Source: Helicobacter equorum (GTDB lineage: Bacteria > Campylobacterota > Campylobacteria > Campylobacterales > Helicobacteraceae). From it: a DNA stretch of 59,892 nt. Shown here one piece after another: positions 18,887 through 28,783 of the stretch (position 1 is its first letter; every line of letters starts with the position of its first letter). Under the pieces are notes generated by a model, which was not told the DNA's origin, did not search any database, and worked only from the letters and a program-made list of their open reading frames with translations. The position numbers and the translations under genes were made by a program. The DNA lies in assembly GCF_900198655.1 (NCBI RefSeq), contig NZ_FZPO01000012.1, forward strand, positions 1-59,892, written 5' to 3'.

Positions 18887-20520
18887 TGCACAAAAAACTT
18901 GCTTATATTTTAGCATTGTGGAGCATTTTTGCAATACAAGCCATTGCCCAAGAAATTACCCTAAAATTTTTAGAATCTAAACCAAAAGGATTGGCGCGGG
19001 ATTTTTATATTTGGCGTTTTCTTAGTGATGAAAATACTTCTTTGCAAGACGCGCTCAAAGCTTATGAGCTTGTCTATAGAAAAACCCCAAAACTCACAAC
19101 ACTTCTAGAAAAAAAAGGTATGCCACACGAATTACCAAGGGAATTGTATTGCAAAAGTTTAAGTTTTGAATCTTTGCTAAAAGAAGATGAAGAATGTATC
19201 AACTATGGCTTAAAACTAAGCCTCATTCCAAATCTCTCACCACAACAATTACATACCCTAAAGGCAAAAATCTCCTCAAATAAAACTCTTAGTCAAAAGG
19301 TAGATATTCTAAGCTCTAAAATGGTGCTTACAAAAATGCTCCAAAGCGATGCCAAAACCTTTGCACAAATCTATAACGCACTTACCCAAACACAACGCGA
19401 AACATTCATAAATCAAGCTGTAAAACCCCAAAGGCTAAAAAAACTTGCTGATGAAAATATTCCAGTATTTAACAAAATGCTCCAAAGCATTATTCTTTCA
19501 GATTCTTTACCTAAGTTTAAAAAATCCCTGCTTAATGCGCATATCACCAAAGCAAATCCCTATACGCTTTTTTTGCTTGGCATGCATGAACTTATGGCAA
19601 AAAACAAACAAAATGCACTCGCATATTTTAGGCTTACACACGATACTAGCAAGGATATGTTTTTACAAGATAAGGCACTTTTTTGGCAATATTATGTCAG
19701 CAAAGATAAAAAAATCCTCTCCAAACTTGCACAAAGCACAAATCTCGATATTTACACAATTTATGCCAACCAAAAACTCAAAAAAACTCCACAATATACG
19801 ATTATTGCTGATTTCACACCTTTAAGCAAGAAAAAACCTCCCTTTAATATACAAGATCCCTTTGAATGGGAAATTTTACGCTCTAATCTCTCGCAAGTTG
19901 CAGATCCAAAAGCACTTGATGAACTCACACAAGAGTTTGCTTTTACAGATTCTCTAGCTCATATGGCTTATGTGCACAATCGTGCAACAAGATACCAAAA
20001 CAATTACTTCCTCTCTCCTTTTATGCAAAACATAAAATGGAAAAATACTCACCAAAAATCACTAACCTATGCAATCGCTAGGCAAGAAAGCAATTTTCTT
20101 CCCGCACTCATTTCAACTTCTTATGCGCTAGGCATGATGCAAATTATGCCCTTTAATGTTGAGCCATTTACAAAAAGTATGGGTCTTGAAGACATCAAAT
20201 TAGAAGATATGTTTAACCCTATCATTGCTTTGGAATTTGGGAGATTCTATCTTGATGAGCTAGAACGCGAGTTTAAGTACCCGCTTTTTGTGGCATATGC
20301 TTATAATGGGGGTCCGGGGTTTTTGCGTCGCACACTCCAACAAAAAAAACTTTTTCTAAAAAAACGAGAATACGAGCCATGGCTAAGCATGGAGCTTGTT
20401 CCTTATGAGGAAACTCGCATATATGGGCTAAAAGTCCTTGCAAATTATATTGTTTATCAAGAACTTTTTGGTAATAATGCCAATTTGGAAGAATTACTCA
20501 GAGCAACTCTAATCAACTAA
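18886..20520 (+). CDS. slt: Soluble lytic murein transglycosylase
   Basis: 544 aa with an N-terminal signal peptide (LAYILALWSIFAIQAIA). A long helical domain of about 350 residues, resembling the Slt70 ring, precedes the catalytic SLT domain. The catalytic glutamate sits in ARQESNFLP near residue 400, followed by GMMQIMP and AYNGGPG, the standard motifs for cleaving peptidoglycan between MurNAc and GlcNAc with anhydro ring formation. The enzyme is expected in the periplasm. The ATG overlaps the preceding stop codon and galU follows after 16 bp. Confidence 0.93.
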   Translation: MHKKLAYILALWSIFAIQAIAQEITLKFLESKPKGLARDFYIWRFLSDENTSLQDALKAYELVYRKTPKLTTLLEKKGMPHELPRELYCKSLSFESLLKEDEECINYGLKLSLIPNLSPQQLHTLKAKISSNKTLSQKVDILSSKMVLTKMLQSDAKTFAQIYNALTQTQRETFINQAVKPQRLKKLADENIPVFNKMLQSIILSDSLPKFKKSLLNAHITKANPYTLFLLGMHELMAKNKQNALAYFRLTHDTSKDMFLQDKALFWQYYVSKDKKILSKLAQSTNLDIYTIYANQKLKKTPQYTIIADFTPLSKKKPPFNIQDPFEWEILRSNLSQVADPKALDELTQEFAFTDSLAHMAYVHNRATRYQNNYFLSPFMQNIKWKNTHQKSLTYAIARQESNFLPALISTSYALGMMQIMPFNVEPFTKSMGLEDIKLEDMFNPIIALEFGRFYLDELEREFKYPLFVAYAYNGGPGFLRRTLQQKKLFLKKREYEPWLSMELVPYEETRIYGLKVLANYIVYQELFGNNANLEELLRATLIN

Positions 20521-20536
20521 CCCTTAAGGAGCTTTT

Positions 20537-21361
20537 ATGATCGATAAATGTTTATTTCCAGCAGCAGGATATGGGACACGATTTTTACCCGCAACAAAGG
20601 CAATGCCAAAAGAAATGCTCCCTATTTTAGTAAAACCACTTATTCAATACGGCGTAGAGGAGGCACTAGAAGCTGGGTGCCATACGATGGCAATCGTGAC
20701 TGGGCGTGGCAAAAGAGCGATTGAGGATCATTTTGATAGAAATTATGAGCTTGAACACCAAATCGAGGGAACAGACAAAGAAGAACTACTAAAAGACATT
20801 AGACGTCTTACAAACCTTTGCAAATTTTCCTACACACGACAAGAGGAAATGAAAGGATTGGGACATGCTATTCTCACTGGTGAGGTGCTTATCGGACAAG
20901 AACCTTTTGCGGTAATATTGGCTGATGACTTATGTGTCAATCGTGGATCACAAGGTGTTTTATCTCAGATGGTAGATCTTTATAAACGCTATCGTTGCTC
21001 TATTGTGGCTATTGAAGAAGTAGAAAAAAAAGAAGTGGATAAATATGGGATTATAGACGGAGAAATGATAGAAGAAGGCGTGTATCGTATCAATAATATG
21101 ATCGAAAAGCCTAGCGTGGATTCTGCACCTAGCAACCTCGCTATCATTGGGCGTTATATCCTCACGCCTGATATTTTTGATATTTTGCGTGTTACCAAGC
21201 CGGGAAAAAAAGGTGAGATTCAAATCACTGATGCCTTGTTAGAACAAGCTAAACAAGGAAGAGTGCTTGCCTATACATTTCAAGGTTCTCGCTATGATTG
21301 TGGTTCAATAGATGGCTATGTCAAAGCCACAACAGATTTATTTAAAACTTTTAAACCCTAA
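20537..21361 (+). CDS. galU: UTP-glucose-1-phosphate uridylyltransferase GalU
   Basis: 274 aa, normal length. GalU makes UDP-glucose for lipopolysaccharide and other glycans. The N-terminal nucleotidyltransferase signature is AAGYGTRFLPATKAMPKEML. Further motifs are GLGHAIL, the ADDLC metal-binding segment, and NMIEKP and GEIQITDAL near the C terminus. AAGGAG stands 5 bases before the ATG. It provides sugar nucleotide in a cell that also carries KdsD, LpxA and several glycosyltransferases in this window. Confidence 0.96.
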   Translation: MIDKCLFPAAGYGTRFLPATKAMPKEMLPILVKPLIQYGVEEALEAGCHTMAIVTGRGKRAIEDHFDRNYELEHQIEGTDKEELLKDIRRLTNLCKFSYTRQEEMKGLGHAILTGEVLIGQEPFAVILADDLCVNRGSQGVLSQMVDLYKRYRCSIVAIEEVEKKEVDKYGIIDGEMIEEGVYRINNMIEKPSVDSAPSNLAIIGRYILTPDIFDILRVTKPGKKGEIQITDALLEQAKQGRVLAYTFQGSRYDCGSIDGYVKATTDLFKTFKP

Positions 21362-21374
21362 ACCTGTTGCATAA

Positions 21375-21782
21375 ATGTTTGATGTATTTTTTTATGTGAT
21401 GTGTTGGCTAGTGATGTTTATCCTAGCTTTACCTATTGTATTTGCCGGACTCTTAAGCGTAGCGCTTGAAAATGATGAAAAACCCATAGCAAAAAATCCA
21501 CTTGCGGAATTATACAAAGAGATTCTCGCACACAAAGATGACAAAAAAAAATTACAAGAAAACTACAAAACTTTTACCAAAAACTTTAGTACATGTACTC
21601 CAAATAACCCCGATTTTGATACATGGTTAAATATTATCTATAACCTTTCAATCAATTCTATCCTTATGGAAGCCGATGAAGTGGCAAAATTTCGAGATAT
21701 GCTAGAAGACGCAAATCCAAGCATTGCAAAAGCTATCCAAAACAAAATAGGTAGTGCCCTACAACATAGAGAAAAACTATAA
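21375..21782 (+). CDS. Uncharacterised membrane-anchored protein, 135 aa
   Basis: I do not recognise this family. It has one N-terminal hydrophobic segment ([21 protein letters not shown]), followed by a charged soluble part with [20 protein letters not shown] and a C-terminal helical region. No strong ribosome binding site precedes the ATG. The gene lies 13 bp after galU and 11 bp before murA, so it is likely cotranscribed with them. A role in the cell envelope is only suggested by position. Confidence 0.7.
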   Translation: MFDVFFYVMCWLVMFILALPIVFAGLLSVALENDEKPIAKNPLAELYKEILAHKDDKKKLQENYKTFTKNFSTCTPNNPDFDTWLNIIYNLSINSILMEADEVAKFRDMLEDANPSIAKAIQNKIGSALQHREKL

Positions 21783-21793
21783 AGGAGTGCCTT

Positions 21794-23059
21794 ATGGACT
21801 ATCTTACCATTACTCAATCCCCAATCTTGAGCGGTGAAGTTGCTATTTCAGGAGCCAAAAATGCTGCGCTCCCACTTTTAGCCCTCACATTACTTAGCAA
21901 AGAATATGTGCGTATATCCAATCTACCAAATGTCGCAGATGTCAAGACACTCTCAAAACTCTTAGAACACTTAGGCGCGCATATAGAGATACTAGATTCA
22001 CATACACTTAATATCAATTGTGCCAATATCATTCACACAAAAGCACTTTATGATATTGTGCGTAAAATGCGTGCTTCTATCCTAGTGCTAGGACCATTAT
22101 TAGCGCGTTTTAGGAAATGTCAGGTGAGTTTGCCGGGGGGCTGTGCCATAGGTGCGCGTCCTGTAGATTTACACCTCAAAGCCATGGAAAAAATGGGCGC
22201 TCATATCCATATTGAAGGTGGCTATATCATCGCTAATGCCCCAAATGGCTTACAAGGTGCAGATATTTTATTTGACAAAATCTCAGTAACAGGAAGTGAA
22301 AATGTTATTATGGCAGCGGCTTTGGCTAAGGGTAAAACGCGTATTATCAATGCTGCCAAAGAACCTGAAGTAGTGCAACTTTGCGAGATATTAGCACACA
22401 ATGGCATAGAAATTGAAGGCATAGGTAGCAATGAAATTTCTATCTATGGAAGCGATGGTGAACTTCCTGTATTTAAACCTTTTAGCGTGATTCCAGATAG
22501 GATAGAAGCTGGTACATATCTTTGTGCAGGAGCTATCACAAACTCACGCATTACGCTACGCGATACCGATAATACACATCTCCAAGCGGTTTTAGAAAAA
22601 TTAGAAGAAATTGGCTTTAGCTTTGAGATTACAGAATCTAGCATTACCATACTTCCAGCACAAAAACGCAATGCCTTTGAAATCATCACGACAGAATACC
22701 CCGGATTCCCAACCGATATGCAAGCGCAATTTATGGCACTTGCCACGCAATGCGAGGGTGTGAGCGTAATAGAAGAGCGTTTATTTGAAAATCGATTTAT
22801 GCATGTAAGCGAACTCCAAAGACTTGGGGCAGATATCAAACTCTCAGGCAACATTGCAAAAGTAAGTGGAGTAAAGCCACTCATAGGGGCGAATGTTATG
22901 GCGACAGATTTACGCGCATCTTCAGCACTTGTATTAGCTGCTCTTATCGCTAAAGGGAGCACGGATATACACAGAATCTATCACCTAGATAGGGGATATG
23001 AGGATTTAGAATCTAAACTTAAAAGATTGGAGGTGAAAATAATGAGACAAAAAGAATAA
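21794..23059 (+). CDS. murA: UDP-N-acetylglucosamine 1-carboxyvinyltransferase MurA
   Basis: 421 aa. MurA adds enolpyruvate to UDP-GlcNAc, the committed step of peptidoglycan synthesis in the cytoplasm. The N-terminal [12 protein letters not shown] and the catalytic loop [14 protein letters not shown] are present. The reactive cysteine lies near residue 116, so this is the fosfomycin-binding Cys form and not the Asp variant. The C-terminal [13 protein letters not shown] and [11 protein letters not shown] are typical. AAGGAG precedes the ATG by 5 bases. Confidence 0.96.
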   Translation: MDYLTITQSPILSGEVAISGAKNAALPLLALTLLSKEYVRISNLPNVADVKTLSKLLEHLGAHIEILDSHTLNINCANIIHTKALYDIVRKMRASILVLGPLLARFRKCQVSLPGGCAIGARPVDLHLKAMEKMGAHIHIEGGYIIANAPNGLQGADILFDKISVTGSENVIMAAALAKGKTRIINAAKEPEVVQLCEILAHNGIEIEGIGSNEISIYGSDGELPVFKPFSVIPDRIEAGTYLCAGAITNSRITLRDTDNTHLQAVLEKLEEIGFSFEITESSITILPAQKRNAFEIITTEYPGFPTDMQAQFMALATQCEGVSVIEERLFENRFMHVSELQRLGADIKLSGNIAKVSGVKPLIGANVMATDLRASSALVLAALIAKGSTDIHRIYHLDRGYEDLESKLKRLEVKIMRQKE

Positions 23060-23126
23060 TCTCTTAGAATGATAAAATGTAAAATTGCTTGTAAAAATTC
23101 TAAAATGCAAACACAAAGGAGTAAGG

Positions 23127-24422
23127 ATGAAAAAACACATTTTAACACTAGCAACTTTGGGAATCTTTGGAGGTTTTGAACTTTATGCAAATGCGCAAAA
23201 TATGGATGTTGAACTTGGGCATCATCACCATCATCATGGCAGTAATCCTGTGGAATTTCACGCCGATGTTGGAATTTTTGGCAAAAGCTCGGCATTTGCT
23301 TCAACACAGAACAATGCGAGACGAGATTCATACTCAATGCTGTATTCACATATGCTCATGAAAGCACAAGCTTTTGAAACACTAGATTTTGGACTCGGTA
23401 TTGCTGCATTTGTGCCATTTAGTATGGATACAAATTTTGAAGGCACGCCCTACGAATATATAGGATCAAAGTTTATCACAAATAACGCCTATATAGCCTT
23501 TGAAAAAAAATTTGAAAACATAGACTTTGGAATCAAAGCCGGAAGATTTGAGGATGAGTTTGATTGGGTGGCTCACTCATTGCAAGGTGCATATGGTTAC
23601 ATACAAAATCCTTATGTGAAACTCTATGGGCTTTGGGTAGATGAACAAGCCCATATAACACGAGAATTTTCTACAGATTTTAATTTTTATCAAGATATGT
23701 ATGACAACAAAGATCTTTTTGTGGGGGGATTAAGCCTCACTCTACCCTTTGTTGAATTTGCACCATTTGTATATCATATGCAAGATTTTTTTGATGTCTT
23801 TGGAGGCAAGATTATACTTTCATTTGGAAGAATTAATAGTTGGCATACTTCAACACTTGTGCATTATGCATACCTAAATTCTGCATTTTCAGGTGCCATG
23901 CATCAGGATCACGATCATGAGAGTCATGATGGGCACGGACATATCAGGGGTAACGGAGGTGATACATTCCTTGTGTGGTTGGAACAAAGCATTGCTTATA
24001 AAAACTCTCTAGAGTTTGGTGCTGGATACCAAAAAATAGGAAATGACGTCTTTGAGTTAGCCAATATGGGTTCTGTTTCACGCTTTGAAGCACATAATCA
24101 CTCGCATAATAGTTTTGGGGTGATTCAACCTGGTGGTATGCATAGTGGAAGTCAAACAACAAATATGTATGATCTCCATACTGATACAATCTATGGCTTT
24201 ATAGACATTGGTTTTTCAAAAGGTGCGATAGAAATACTTGGTCGCGATAGTCGTAGCGCACATAGAACGCAAAGCGCCTATTCTCTAGGGATGCGCTATT
24301 CTGCAACGCTTGATTTAGATCTTGGGCTTATTGGTGTTTATATGTTAGAAAATCACAAAGATGAGCAAACAGGCACTATAAATAGAAGTTTTGGGAAAGC
24401 ATATATCCAATATAGCTTTTAA
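23127..24422 (+). CDS. Histidine-rich outer-membrane protein
   Basis: 431 aa. The start at ATG 23127 was chosen because GGAG lies just upstream and a signal peptide follows directly (KKHILTLATLGIFGGFELYANA). The mature N terminus has six consecutive histidines (residues 32-37). Two more His/Asp clusters follow: HQDHDHESHDGHGH near residue 265 and HNHSHNS near 340. The rest shows alternating aromatic beta-strand patterns and ends with YIQYSF, a terminal Phe typical of outer-membrane barrels. This resembles Helicobacter Hof-type porins. Metal (Ni or Zn) binding is an inference from the histidines. Confidence 0.78.
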   Translation: MKKHILTLATLGIFGGFELYANAQNMDVELGHHHHHHGSNPVEFHADVGIFGKSSAFASTQNNARRDSYSMLYSHMLMKAQAFETLDFGLGIAAFVPFSMDTNFEGTPYEYIGSKFITNNAYIAFEKKFENIDFGIKAGRFEDEFDWVAHSLQGAYGYIQNPYVKLYGLWVDEQAHITREFSTDFNFYQDMYDNKDLFVGGLSLTLPFVEFAPFVYHMQDFFDVFGGKIILSFGRINSWHTSTLVHYAYLNSAFSGAMHQDHDHESHDGHGHIRGNGGDTFLVWLEQSIAYKNSLEFGAGYQKIGNDVFELANMGSVSRFEAHNHSHNSFGVIQPGGMHSGSQTTNMYDLHTDTIYGFIDIGFSKGAIEILGRDSRSAHRTQSAYSLGMRYSATLDLDLGLIGVYMLENHKDEQTGTINRSFGKAYIQYSF

Positions 24423-24439
24423 ACTTTGGGGTATCAAGT

Positions 24440-26125
24440 ATGAGAATTAGCAAAGATTCTATAGAGCGACTAAAAGAGCAAGTAGATATTGTGGATATTA
24501 TTGGTTCATATATTGATCTTAAGCGCTCTGGGAGTAATTTCTCTGCTTGTTGCCCTTTTCACAATGAAAAAACACCAAGCTTTATGGTAAGTCCTGCAAA
24601 AAATATTTTTCACTGCTATGGTTGTGGCGTAGGTGGCGATAGTATTGCCTTTGTCATGCAATATGAAAAACTGGATTTTGCTCCAGCAATAGAACGTATA
24701 GCAGAAATGAGTAACTTCAAACTCCAATATGAAAATAACTACCAAAAAAAGAATGAATCTAGCTTATTAGAGGATATGGCAAGATTCTATCAACAACAAC
24801 TCCACAATAACCCTCAAATGCTTGAATATCTCCAAAATCGTAAAATTTCTAGCGCGAGTATAGAATCTTTTCGATTGGGCTTTAGTCCTCAAAGTTTTGA
24901 GAGTATGAAATTTATTAACACAAATCACAACCACAACAAACAAGAAGCTATAGAGTTTGGTATCATTGGCAAAGATGAACAGAGAGAATACGCACGATTT
25001 ACACAACGCATCATGTTCCCAATCCATTCACCAAATGGAAAAATCGTAGGTTTTGGCGGACGTAGCATAGATTCTAATGCAATGGCAAAATATATCAACT
25101 CCCCACAAAGCAAGATTTTTAACAAATCAAAATTACTCTATGGTTATCATATGGCTAAAGAATCTATCTATCGTGAAAAAAAAATCATTGTATGTGAAGG
25201 ATATATTGATGTAATAATGCTTCATCAAGCCGGATTTAGAAATGCAGTGGCAACGCTAGGCACAGCCCTTACAAACGAACATATTCCACTTCTTAAAAAA
25301 GGCGATCCACAAATAATCCTAAGCTATGATGGCGACAAAGCCGGTATGAATGCTGCCTTTAGGGCTGCTAAAATGCTAAGCAGTATTAGTGCAGGTGGTG
25401 GTGTAGTTATTTTTGGCAATAATCTTGATCCTGCTGATATGGTTGCACAAAATAAATTTGAAGAACTCAAAACACTATTTATGCATCCAGTGAGTTTTAT
25501 AGAATTTGTTATCGAACAAATTATTACAAACTATACTCTCACTGATCCACTCCAAAAACAACACGCACTTACTGAAATTACAGCTTTTACCAAGACACTT
25601 ACGCCATTACTTCAAGCAGAATATGTACCTTTTATTGCTCAGCGATTACGCATAGCGCCAAACCTCATCAAAATCCATCGACACAACACCAAGCAAGAAG
25701 TTATTTTGCACCAAGATTCACAAAAATATCTCGCCGAAAGTGTGCTAATACGCACATTACTAGAAAATCCAGAGTGGATTAATATCGCAGCAGAATATCT
25801 GGAACCAAATATCTTTGAACATCACACTAGAGAATATCTTTTACTTTTGCAAGACCAAAACACCGATGAGGATATTACAAAAAATCCTTATTTTCGCCCA
25901 TTGCTTATTGATGAAAACATTAAAAAACTCCAAACACTCCAAGAGTTTAAGGAACATATAAAACTTCTCGTGTTAAAAGCATACAAAAAAGATCTAGCAC
26001 TCATACCAAGGCTTAATATTCATACCAAGCAAAAACTAGAATCTATTAACACACTTAAAGACAAAATAACTAAACTTACAAAAGGAGAACTTATCAGTTA
26101 TGAAAAAAGCATTAGCACTCTTTAG
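24440..26125 (+). CDS. dnaG: DNA primase DnaG
   Basis: 561 aa. DnaG makes RNA primers at the replication fork. The N-terminal CHC2 zinc ligands are Cys38, His41, Cys59 and Cys62. The Toprim catalytic core follows, with CEGYIDVIMLHQAGF (acid Glu) and SYDGDKAG (paired Asp). The C-terminal helical part that contacts DnaB is less conserved. It overlaps the following PP-loop gene by 26 bp, and this pairing is remembered also from H. pylori. Confidence 0.95.
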   Translation: MRISKDSIERLKEQVDIVDIIGSYIDLKRSGSNFSACCPFHNEKTPSFMVSPAKNIFHCYGCGVGGDSIAFVMQYEKLDFAPAIERIAEMSNFKLQYENNYQKKNESSLLEDMARFYQQQLHNNPQMLEYLQNRKISSASIESFRLGFSPQSFESMKFINTNHNHNKQEAIEFGIIGKDEQREYARFTQRIMFPIHSPNGKIVGFGGRSIDSNAMAKYINSPQSKIFNKSKLLYGYHMAKESIYREKKIIVCEGYIDVIMLHQAGFRNAVATLGTALTNEHIPLLKKGDPQIILSYDGDKAGMNAAFRAAKMLSSISAGGGVVIFGNNLDPADMVAQNKFEELKTLFMHPVSFIEFVIEQIITNYTLTDPLQKQHALTEITAFTKTLTPLLQAEYVPFIAQRLRIAPNLIKIHRHNTKQEVILHQDSQKYLAESVLIRTLLENPEWINIAAEYLEPNIFEHHTREYLLLLQDQNTDEDITKNPYFRPLLIDENIKKLQTLQEFKEHIKLLVLKAYKKDLALIPRLNIHTKQKLESINTLKDKITKLTKGELISYEKSISTL

Positions 26126-27152
26126 TGGAGGTTGTGATAGCCTCATCGCTATGAAACTACTCAAAGATCAAGGCATAGAAGTTATTGCTGTGCATTTTAA
26201 TATAGGGTTTGGTGGCAACAAAGATAAACTAGAGTATTTCAAAAATGCTACAGCACAAATCCCTGTGGAACTTAAAATTATTGATATTAAAAAGCAGTTT
26301 TTTGATTCTGTGCTTTTTAAGCCAAAATATGGGTACGGAAAATATTTTAATCCCTGCATTGATTGTCATGCTAATATGTTTGGTAATGCCTTTTCATATT
26401 TGCTTGAATGTGGCGCAGATTTTGTCATTAGTGGTGAAGTGCTAGGGCAACGACCAAAATCTCAACGCGCCCAAGCACTCGATGAGGTAAAAAAACTCGT
26501 GCGTGAGATTGGCAAAGATCCCAAATTTGACAAAATTCTTAGTCGTGATGGCAGTGATCCAAATAAACCAAAAACTCTTGATGAATTACTTTTGCGCCCA
26601 ATGAGTGCCAAACTTCTTACACCAAGTTTTCCTGAAAAAATGGGCTGGGTAGATCGTGAAAAACTCTTAGATATCAATGGGCGGGGACGCACAAGACAAT
26701 TAGAAATGATAAAGGCTTATGGGTTTAAATATTATGAAAAGCCTGGTGGTGGTTGCTTGCTAACTCAAGATTCTATTGCGCTTAAAATCAAAGATCTCAC
26801 GGCTCATAGAAAAATGATTTTTGAAGATGTAGAGATGATAAAAGTAGGGCGGTATATGGTGTTAGAAAATGGTGCTAGGTGTGTGATTGGGCGAAATGAA
26901 GAAGAAAATAAAAAACTCCAAGCACCAAATCCAATGATGGAGCAAATTATCTTGTTAGATTCTGTAGGACCTATAGGGCTTATTGAAAAAAATGCATCCA
27001 AAGAAGATAAACTCTTAAGTGCACAAATTGTGTTAGGCTATGCTAAAACGCAAGATGGCGTAGAATACAAAGTGCGTGTTGGTGATGAGATATTTTGCAC
27101 ACAAAGCTTGCATAAAGATAAAAGCGCACAATATTTGCTTTTGAAATCTTAA
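26100..27152 (+). CDS. PP-loop ATPase, MnmA/ThiI-like thiolase family
   Basis: 350 aa. The N-terminal PP-loop is SGGCDS at residues 9-14, as in ATP-pyrophosphatases that activate tRNA uridines for thiolation. Cysteines Cys86 and Cys89 (NPCIDCH) and a later GGGCLL near residue 220 could carry sulfur or a metal. The central KYYEKPGGGCLLTQ and C-terminal beta-rich part differ from classical MnmA. A homologue follows dnaG in H. pylori (from memory). A tRNA-sulfur role is inferred from the fold, not established. The ATG lies inside the end of dnaG, with AAAGGAG upstream. Confidence 0.75.
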   Translation: MKKALALFSGGCDSLIAMKLLKDQGIEVIAVHFNIGFGGNKDKLEYFKNATAQIPVELKIIDIKKQFFDSVLFKPKYGYGKYFNPCIDCHANMFGNAFSYLLECGADFVISGEVLGQRPKSQRAQALDEVKKLVREIGKDPKFDKILSRDGSDPNKPKTLDELLLRPMSAKLLTPSFPEKMGWVDREKLLDINGRGRTRQLEMIKAYGFKYYEKPGGGCLLTQDSIALKIKDLTAHRKMIFEDVEMIKVGRYMVLENGARCVIGRNEEENKKLQAPNPMMEQIILLDSVGPIGLIEKNASKEDKLLSAQIVLGYAKTQDGVEYKVRVGDEIFCTQSLHKDKSAQYLLLKS

Positions 27153-27173
27153 ATCATATAACAGGGAGCAAAA

Positions 27174-27473
27174 ATGAAAAATCTTTTTTGTATTTTGGTA
27201 ACTTACACAAAACCCATACATGAAATTGAGCAGATTTTGGCAGAACATCGTGCATATTTACAAAAAGGCTATGATGCAGGATTTTTGCTTGTCTCTGGTC
27301 CACAGAATCCAAAAATAGGCGGCTGCATTATAGGGCATTTTGCAAGCAAGGATACAGCTATTGCTTTTACACACAATGATCCTTATTACCTCAATAATGC
27401 TGCATCGTATGAAATTATAGAATTTAACCCTGTGCTACACGCAAAGTGTATCAAAGAATTTGTGCAAGATTAA
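27174..27473 (+). CDS. YciI family protein
   Basis: 99 aa, a single small alpha/beta domain. The family features are an N-terminal strand (FCILVTYTKPIHEI), a conserved His in the following helix (EHRAYLQKGYDAG) and the FTHNDPYYLNNAA segment. YciI-like proteins share the dimeric fold of muconolactone isomerases and have no general known reaction. A ribosome binding site (AGGGAG) precedes the ATG by about 4 bases. It lies 21 bp after the PP-loop gene. Confidence 0.82.
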   Translation: MKNLFCILVTYTKPIHEIEQILAEHRAYLQKGYDAGFLLVSGPQNPKIGGCIIGHFASKDTAIAFTHNDPYYLNNAASYEIIEFNPVLHAKCIKEFVQD

Positions 27474-27504
27474 AAACAAAACCAAGAGAAAATAAAGGGT
27501 AAAA

Positions 27505-28209
27505 ATGAAAAAAAATCTCTCATTACTCTTACTAATCTGCATGGGAGTGGGCATAGGTGTGGGCATTTCTAAAATATATAAACACACACATGAACAAAAA
27601 TTTATCCCCAATCAATACACTCCACAAGATTCTCAAGATATAGATTCAACACAAACACAGAATCTAGAACAATCCACTCAAGAATCTACACTAGATTCTG
27701 TCATTACACAAGATATTTTTTATAAAACACACCAAATTCCACAATTTCAAGAATACCCTGCAACTATGTATCAAGGACAATTTATGAAAGCTGATGAAAG
27801 CTGTATAAATTGTGAGGGTGGTCTACAAGAAGCACTAAAGCGAGGTATTATTGATTTTGGTGGCAAATATGCTCTCTACACACTTAAGCCAAATAATGCA
27901 GAAATAATGCTTGGTGCAGTGAATGTAGAAAATGGTGAAGTGCTAGAATTTCCTATACTCTATAAAGAGGTCACACCACCTTTTAAGTTCAATGTATTTG
28001 CAAAACCACAAAGTAATCTCATATGGGTGCAAGGGGTAGATTCTAAAAATAATGACATATATACAATAGGAGCTTATATTCTTAAAAATGGAAGTTTTCA
28101 AAAGATTCAAAGTTTTGAGATTGTCTTTAGTACTTCTGAAAATCTCACTCCACAATCTTTACAACAAGATTTATCTGATTCATCTCAACAAGGTATCGTG
28201 ATCTTTTAG
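27505..28209 (+). CDS. Uncharacterised secreted or membrane-anchored protein, 234 aa
   Basis: I do not recognise this family. It has an N-terminal hydrophobic segment (LSLLLLICMGVGIGVGI), then a Gln/Ser/Thr-rich linker (residues about 35-70), then a beta-rich domain with a CINCEGG Cys pair near residue 100. It looks periplasmic, anchored by its uncleaved N-terminal helix. AAAGGG precedes the ATG. The gene converges with ruvC, with only 2 bp between the stop codons. Confidence 0.72.
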   Translation: MKKNLSLLLLICMGVGIGVGISKIYKHTHEQKFIPNQYTPQDSQDIDSTQTQNLEQSTQESTLDSVITQDIFYKTHQIPQFQEYPATMYQGQFMKADESCINCEGGLQEALKRGIIDFGGKYALYTLKPNNAEIMLGAVNVENGEVLEFPILYKEVTPPFKFNVFAKPQSNLIWVQGVDSKNNDIYTIGAYILKNGSFQKIQSFEIVFSTSENLTPQSLQQDLSDSSQQGIVIF

Positions 28210-28211
28210 AG

Positions 28212-28679
28212 CTATTTTAAACGCTGTGAGTGTGTGATCGCCACAGCTATAGCATCGGTAATATCAAGGGGTTTAATCTCACCCTTGATATGCAAAAGAC
28301 GTTTCACCATAAAAGCTACTTGTGTTTTATCTGCCTTGCCATTGCCTGTAAGAGCCTTTTTGACTTGCAATGGTGTATATTCTGCAAAATTGCCAAAATC
28401 TTGTAAAATCTTTAAACTCAATGCCCCACGAAATTGAGCAAGTTTAATAACACTCTTTGGATTATAGGCATAAAACATATCTTCTATAGCCACCTCATCA
28501 ATTTTATGTGTCTGTAATATAATATCAAGCCCCTCTATAAATTCTACAATTTGAGCTTGTAAAACACGCTCTTTAATCTTAATAAATCCTGCTTCAATAA
28601 GCTTTAACGTATTATTTGTATAATCAATAACTGCATAACCACAATTTCTTGTTCCTGGGTCTATCCCTAAAATTTGCAT
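28212..28679 (-). CDS. ruvC: Crossover junction endodeoxyribonuclease RuvC
   Basis: 155 aa. RuvC resolves Holliday junctions by paired nicks. The four catalytic acids are visible: Asp7 (GIDPGT), Glu66 (AIEDMF), Asp139 and Asp142 (LDITDAIA). The gene is divergent from dnaA, and its start codon is 104 bp from the dnaA ATG, with the DnaA-box cluster between them. The other resolvasome genes ruvA and ruvB are not in the window. Confidence 0.95.
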   Translation of the reverse strand: MQILGIDPGTRNCGYAVIDYTNNTLKLIEAGFIKIKERVLQAQIVEFIEGLDIILQTHKIDEVAIEDMFYAYNPKSVIKLAQFRGALSLKILQDFGNFAEYTPLQVKKALTGNGKADKTQVAFMVKRLLHIKGEIKPLDITDAIAVAITHSQRLK

Positions 28680-28722
28680 CTTTAATCCATTTTAAAAGTT
28701 TTTTTTTTTATGATTTCAGCAA

Positions 28723-28754
28723 CTTTTCACATATTTTTCACATATTTTTCCACA
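28723..28754 (+). other. oriC upstream part: DnaA-box cluster before dnaA
   Basis: Three box-like 9-mers on one strand lie at 28723 (CTTTTCACA), 28734 (TTTTTCACA) and 28746 (TTTTCCACA). Their starts are 11 and 12 bases apart, about one helical turn each. The first two contain the TTCAC core used by epsilonproteobacterial DnaA. A run of T bases (28699-28709) precedes them. The arrangement between ruvC and dnaA matches the dnaA-proximal origin half of Helicobacter, and could also mediate dnaA autoregulation. Confidence 0.65.
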
Positions 28755-28783
28755 ATCCACAGATGTATCAAGAAAGGCATTTT

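Noticed and set aside
22132-22141. Six-G run in murA and a six-C run near 11025 as phase-variation tracts
   Set aside because: The runs are short, the genes are essential and in frame, and no alternative frame is open.
23220-23237. The six-histidine run as a cloning tag artefact
   Set aside because: It lies inside a native signal-peptide-bearing gene with further His-rich loops and normal flanking genes.
28649-28783. 45-codon N-terminal extension of dnaA
   Set aside because: It covers the DnaA boxes and the ruvC start, and ATG 28784 begins the conserved protein.
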